This document shows, piece after piece, positions 58,821 to 64,000 of a stretch of DNA of 64,000 bases. Both the position numbers and the translations under genes were made by a program. Under the pieces are notes generated by a model. It searched no databases and was not told the origin of the DNA. It saw nothing but the letters and a program-made list of their open reading frames with translations. The DNA comes from Rhizophagus irregularis (Eukaryota > Glomeromycota > Glomeromycetes > Glomerales > Glomeraceae). Where the stretch lies: assembly GCF_026210795.1 (NCBI RefSeq), contig NC_089448.1, forward strand, positions 2,046,001 to 2,110,000. Reading direction: 5' to 3'. The first letter of the stretch is position 1. Each line of letters starts with the position of its first letter.

Positions 58821-60240
58821 TTAAAACTGTTGTTGTAGCAATATTAATAAATTAATTTTTTTAAAAAATAAAATATTTGTTTATTATGGTATTAAAATAT
58901 TTGAAAAATTATACCTGTTAGGATGTAATGTTATATTATATATAAAATTAAATATTATTTATTTTATACATATATAAAAAATTTTAACATTACAATAGAG
59001 CAGATTATCTTACTATCTAGTGATCAGATTTTATTGATCTTTGACTTATTAGATTCATCTTATTAAGTCAAATCAAATGTTATAATTTTATAATTATTAG
59101 ATTAATATTTATTATAAGATATTAATTGAAGTACTGTTAATTTTATCTTATAATCTAATGATCAGAAACTGATAATTTATAGCTCATTAGATTTATCTTG
59201 TTTAGACAAATATAATGGTTATTAGATCATAAAAATTGGATTATTATTGGCTGAGATATTATGGTTTGAAATTTAATAGCAATTCAAGGGACATGCTTGC
59301 TGACCGTAAAAAATTTAATAATAAATAACAGGTTTGCACAGTTTTTAATTGATTTAATAATTAAATGGTGCAAACCTGTTTTTTATTATCTAATCATTTA
59401 ACAAAAAATGGTTCATGCCATTTCTTTATTAAACCATTAAAAAAATGGTGCATACCCATTATTTGTTATCAAATTACTAATTGAAAATAATGGGTTTACA
59501 CCATATTTATTATCAAATTGCTAATAATTTAATAATGTAATAATGTGAACTCTTAAAACTTCATAGATTATATAAATTAGTTTTAACCCTTACAATTTAA
59601 GGGATAGTTAAATAAATTATAATGTTTAAAAGCTCACTAACTTGTACTTAATTACCCTAGTTTATGGTAATAAAATTTTTTTTTCGATAGTAGCTTTCAT
59701 AGTGCTTTTTTTTTTATCATAGTAAATAAATTATTAACAAATAATTACGCTTATCATTTTTACCATTTTGTTAAATACATGATTACGTACATGATCATCA
59801 CGTTTTGTTTTTAATTTTTTTTTTTTTAAAAAAAAATATATATTAACCTGCCATCTGTAGAGAAGCTAACTGCAGATCCAATACTTGAAGCTTGAAGCTT
59901 GAAGCTTATGATTAAGCCTACACTTAAGTATATGCTTCAAGCTTCAAGCTTAATATAAAAATGCTGGAAAAGTTTAAGCTATATTTGGGCATCAAACAAA
60001 CCATATATTGAATTTCATGGTTAGTTACGATCAACAAATTTATTAAAATAATCCTACGATTAAAGCTAGACACATTAAACAGGCTTTTCAGCATTCTTAT
60101 CTCCAAGCTAAATAACAACAAATTAATATAATAATAGTCCGGGTCCGGGTTGGTAAATAGGGGTCAATGCAGACCTCTAATTCGGACCTTTGAAATTAGC
60201 TGTAGCAGGCGCAGCAAAATAACAAACAACACAAGAAAAA
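58821..60240. repeat. AT-rich region with relict repeats and hairpins
   Basis: 59012-59230 holds two decayed copies of the unit found in the 54737 element (ctagtgatcagattttattg; tctaatgatcagaaactgat). 59327-59381 is a hairpin (AACAGGTTTGCAC / GTGCAAACCTGTT). 59443-59515 is another (aatggtgcatacccattatt / aataatgggtttacaccat). 59884-59951 is a third, with cttgaag tandem repeats inverted as gcttcaagcttcaag. No gene is seen. Confidence 0.65.
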
Positions 60241-60560
60241 AGGTGGAGTCATCTTTCTTTTAGAAGTATTAAATCTGGCTGTTCTCCTTTTTCTGCAAAT
60301 TTTTTATCCAGATTATTTATCACACTTGTTTTACCAACTTCAATTATTACTAAATTTGGTCTAGTTGTCAATAATTCTTTAACACTTTTACAATTAATCT
60401 AGAATTACCATTCCTTTTTAGAATCTTCTTTTCTGATCCTGTTTGATTCATTTTTAAAAATAAGAGAATCATCATCAAAATTATTTATATAATCATCAAG
60501 TTCATAGGATAGTACAATAAAATTTTCTTTGATGCTCACCGCTATTTTCAATTATAATAG
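60241..60560 (-). pseudogene. Decayed gene fragment, family not recognised
   Basis: The minus strand reads IVLSYELDDYINNFDDDSLI, then after stops VKELLTTRPNLVIIEVGKTS and KKFAEKGEQPDLILLKER. Coding-like composition with at least two stops or frame breaks. I do not recognise the protein. Confidence 0.35.
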
Positions 60561-60761
60561 AAGTGCAAAAAGATGGAAAATTGAAAGAGTTTAAAAACTT
60601 TATCTTGACATCGATCATCACCTCGATCACGTTTTTGGCAAATGTCACGTGCCTGGGCTTTTTTTATTTGTGTTGCATGATCGACATCAACCCAACCATT
60701 TTGAAAAACGGAAGAACTTTTAGAAGGAATTTGCAGAACTCCTATAAAGAATGATCATGAC

Positions 60762-60836
60762 TGCCGATCTGCAGGATGCATATAGATTCTGCAGATTGGT
60801 GGATTATGTTTGTATTACAAAAAATAAAATATATAC
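60762..60836 (+). promoter_or_regulatory. Shared upstream block and TATA-like box, third kinase gene
   Basis: gccgatctgcagga ... agattctgcagattggtgga ... ttatgtttgtat matches the block upstream of the middle gene. AAATATATAC at 60827-60836 lies about 75 bp before the ATG. Confidence 0.5.
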
Positions 60837-60911
60837 TGGGAATGACAATACTGAAAATTTTTTAAAAATAATTTTTTTTTAAAAAAAAAATTTTTTCTTA
60901 AATTAAAAAAT

Positions 60912-63194
60912 ATGGCAAAAAAAACTGATTTGGCGATTGAAGCAACTACTGCTGTAATTGATTACACTGACACAATCATTAGTTCTGTTGAGCTAACAAC
61001 ATCAGTAGTTATTCCTCTTTCACAATTCATTCCGCTCATTAGAGATGTATTTGAAATTTTTTCGAAAGTTACGGATTTATATAGGTCAGCTCAGCATAAT
61101 AAAAATATTACCATGATTTTAATGCAACGTATCTCTACAGCAAACATCTCTGTTAATATTTTACAAGCAAGAGAAGATTTATTAACTTCGATTTATTATA
61201 AAAGTTTACAAAGATTGGTTCAAGTTCTTCATAATATGATTAAATTCATTGAAGATATAACACAATATAATACGGTGCAAAAGTTTTTAGGAGCTAAAAA
61301 GATTGAAAATGGATTTAAAGAATTATGTAAAGAATATGATAGCAGTATGACTTTGTTAAATTTTAACCTATTGGTCAATTTTAATACTGAAAATGAAGAT
61401 ATTAACCTATTGGTCAATTTTAATACTGAAAATGAAGATAAAATTGTGAAAGAAGATGTAGAACAACTTGTAAAATTTCAAGAAGCTTTAGTAGAAAGTA
61501 TGAACGATGTGAAACAAAATGTCTTTCACACAAATGATCAGATGAACTCAGTCGTTGAACGAATCAGTGAAATGGCAATAACTATGCATAATATGCAAAG
61601 TATGATGGGCAGTAAAAAAGAAGATGCAGATCAAATTCAAAACAAAATCGATATCATCTTTCGTACTGATAAACTTCCATTCAAAGATTATGAAGAAGCT
61701 GACGAAATTAGTATACGTGGTGAAAGATTGAGAAAATACATTCAAGTAAAAACTAAAGAAGAATTTGCTTTCAAGGTTGTAGATCAATATCATATTAATA
61801 AAGTTAAAAATCAAGTCACAATTCTTATGAAACTTAAGGATTGCCAAAATATCATTAATTTCTATGGTCTTACTAGTGATGGATTTAAAACTTATTTAGT
61901 AACTGAATGGGCAGAAAAAGGAAGCTTACGTGAATATATTCTTAACCATGAACAAAACATTGACTTAAAATTGAAAATAAAAATTGCTTATGATATTGCT
62001 AAAGGTTTGAATTTCCTTAATTCTGTCAAGGTAAAAATCGCATTTGTAATTTAATTTTTTCATTTCAAATTTTCGAACTTTAAAGTATTAACAAGCATAA
62101 ATGTTAACTTTTAATAGATGGTTCATCGGGATATTAAATCTGAAAATATATTAATTACACATCATGATATTGCTAAAATTACAAATTTTAGTAGAAGATT
62201 TGATGATGATGCTGGTAATATTGAGATATCTAAAGAATATTTTCGATATAATGCTCCCGAAATTTTAAGAAGAGGATTTACAGGAGAAAAGGAGAAAAAA
62301 GACAAGTATTCTAAGTATGATACCAAATGTGAAGTTTATAGTTTTGGTATTCTCCTTTGGGAGATTGCTGAACGTAAAATTCCATACGAGCAATTCAAAG
62401 ATTTTATTGAAGTTATAAGAAAAGTAGTAGGTGGGTATCGGGAAAAATTTAGAGCTGGTACTGATATTCCGAAGAAATATCAAGATCTTGTAAATAAATC
62501 TGTTGATTCAAATCCGGGTTCTCGACCTATATTCTCAAGGATGTTAACAGATCTTCAGGATATTTTCAGAAATCTTGAAGCACCCACAAGTCGTCCCATT
62601 AGTAACATAGCTCCTCCTGTACGAAAAATGACTCAAAGTACAATAGAAGCGATAGAAGATTATGCAATTAATTTGGATTCAGATTCATTTAACACGGTTT
62701 GGGATTCATTTGATTATATGACGCTTAATAAAGCAATTGAACTTCATAAAACCGACAGCAAGAAGGATAAGAAAATATTATATAAATGTTTTGATACTTA
62801 TGCTGAAATGGATAATCCAAAAGCAAAATATTGGAAAGCTTATTATATTTCAAAAGGTTGGTCTAACCTTGAATGTTCTGAAAAGGAAAAACATAAATTG
62901 TCTGTTCAATTATTTAAAGCAGCTGCTGATTATGGTGAAAAGTTTCCTGATGCTCAACTCCGTTATGCATTAATGGTTATGCAAGGCAAAGGTGTCAAAC
63001 CAGATAAAGATGAAGCGATTAAATATTTTCTTAAAGCTGCTAAAAATGGACATTTCGTAGCTATGTTTAACATTGCCACTTATTACTACTCTATACACGA
63101 ATATGAATTAGGGAATTATTATATGATAAGTTCTGCTAATAAGGGCTTCGAACAAGCAATTAACTATTGTAAAAAGAAAAATATTTCTTATTAA
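60912..63194 (+). CDS. Helical-bundle - pseudokinase - Sel1 repeat protein, 731 aa, 2 exons
   Basis: Exons 60912-62030 and 62118-63194, GT-AG intron, frame intact to TAA at 63192. Residues about 30-175: one MLKL/HeLo-like helical domain (PLSQFIPLIRDVFEIFSK, SVNILQAREDLL, YYKSLQRLVQVL, FKELCKEYDSS). A 13-residue unit NLLVNFNTENED is duplicated in tandem. Residues about 255-560: kinase fold lacking a glycine loop, FAFKVVD lysine kept, VHRDIKSEN kept, but TNF in place of DFG, so a pseudokinase. Then the linker PPVRKMTQSTIEAIEDYAIN. Residues about 600-725: Sel1-type repeats (DAQLRYALMVMQGKGVKPDK, EAIKYFLKAAKNGH), which usually scaffold protein complexes. This is the intact reference for the frameshifted paralogue. 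A role as pseudokinase-controlled membrane effector is inferred from MLKL. Confidence 0.85.
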
Positions 63195-64000
63195 TTATAG
63201 ATTTTTTGTATAAAGTTTTATATTTGTACTCAATAAGTATTAGAAAATTACACTCTTATATCTAAGGATTCTCGAGGAAGATATAGGAATATAATAACGG
63301 GAGGGTTCAATTTTAGCCAAAATTTTTTATGGGTATTAGATAAGTATTAACCGAGCTTAAATTACTGTAGTAGTAATTATTCGAGTGTTTAAATAAGTCA
63401 AACATATTTAATTAAATCAAATGATGCCGAAGCTTGCTTTGAAGATATCATATGCTTCTTAATTTTACTGTGTGCATAATAAACCATTATAAATACATTA
63501 TTTTGAAACTATTATTAATGTAACTATAAAAAATTTTCGCAGTTTTTTGTCTATTTTAATGAAATCCATAAATTTTAATATTTTTTTTTGGACCGGAAGT
63601 TTATATTCAATAATAAAATTGTAACACTTAAAAATCACTCAGCATTTTAAAAAACATCTAAAAAAATAAGTTTGTAATTTTGCGTTCAATACATTTTAGA
63701 TTTTTAGAAGCACTGAAGTGTCAACTAATATAGTAATATGTTCATCATTTACATAAATCGTTATTGTCGGTTAATTATTACGAAAAATATTATTCCTTCG
63801 CCCAATATGCGTGCGAGATCGATAATAACATTAATTAATTATCTTCTATCATTTATTACTTTTTGTAATATTTTTGAAAGGTGATGCAGCTTTGGGCAAG
63901 CTATCGATTATTGTTGAATAGTGTTTAATATATAAATGGAATACCATTAACGGGAAAAATTATCTTTAAATTTAGAATAGTAAACATGTTAACGTGTACT
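63195..64000. other. 3' flank and AT-rich intergenic DNA
   Basis: The first 50 bp match the 3' flank of the middle gene (51195). Beyond that nothing is recognised up to the window edge. Confidence 0.5.

Overview
The window looks like nuclear DNA of an arbuscular mycorrhizal fungus of the Rhizophagus type. This is an inference. It rests on extreme AT richness, short AT-rich spliceosomal introns (GTA/GTR...AG) in every intact gene, tyrosine-kinase-like (TKL) genes with Sel1 repeats, a very-large-GTPase gene with Cys/His-rich tail, and fossils of Crypton, Plavaka, Helitron, hAT and many foldback elements. No bacterial, organellar or rRNA gene is seen.

Layout. 1-7491 (+): 3' 1,844 codons of a 26-exon very-large-GTPase-like gene whose G1 and G3 motifs are degenerate. 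9.5-21.4 kb: an old segmental duplication carrying two copies of a small unknown basic protein gene (11832-12098 and 15883-16128). Its second copy is broken by about 3.3 kb holding an internally deleted hAT element, a probable solo LTR and a MITE. 22.3-23.4 kb: a satellite with a unit of about 305 bp. 24.1-25.5 kb (-): an unusual protein made of repeated kinase N-lobes. 27.2-28.5 kb (-): Helitron helicase wreck with an intact 3' terminus. 29.4-40.5 kb: a Crypton tyrosine-recombinase gene split by a 9.5-kb inverted-repeat element. That element carries a Plavaka-type transposase gene (-), a divergent coiled-coil/acidic partner gene (+) and a Myb/SANT-like gene (-).

41.3-63.2 kb: three paralogous genes coding for an N-terminal helical-bundle domain resembling the MLKL/HeLo-like four-helix bundle, followed by a pseudokinase. 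In the first gene (41386-46695) the helical domain is present three times and the pseudokinase is followed by a second, canonical kinase. In the other two (48958-51194, 60912-63194) the pseudokinase is followed by Sel1 repeats; the middle one is frameshifted. By analogy with animal RIPK3-MLKL, the family may couple a kinase/pseudokinase switch to a membrane-acting helical domain. The first gene would hold both partners in one chain. That functional reading is inference.

The remaining space is AT-rich and packed with inverted-repeat elements (29.1, 40.9, 45.4, 51.9, 54.7, 57.7 kb), a 13-unit hairpin satellite (56.9-57.7 kb) and gene fragments.
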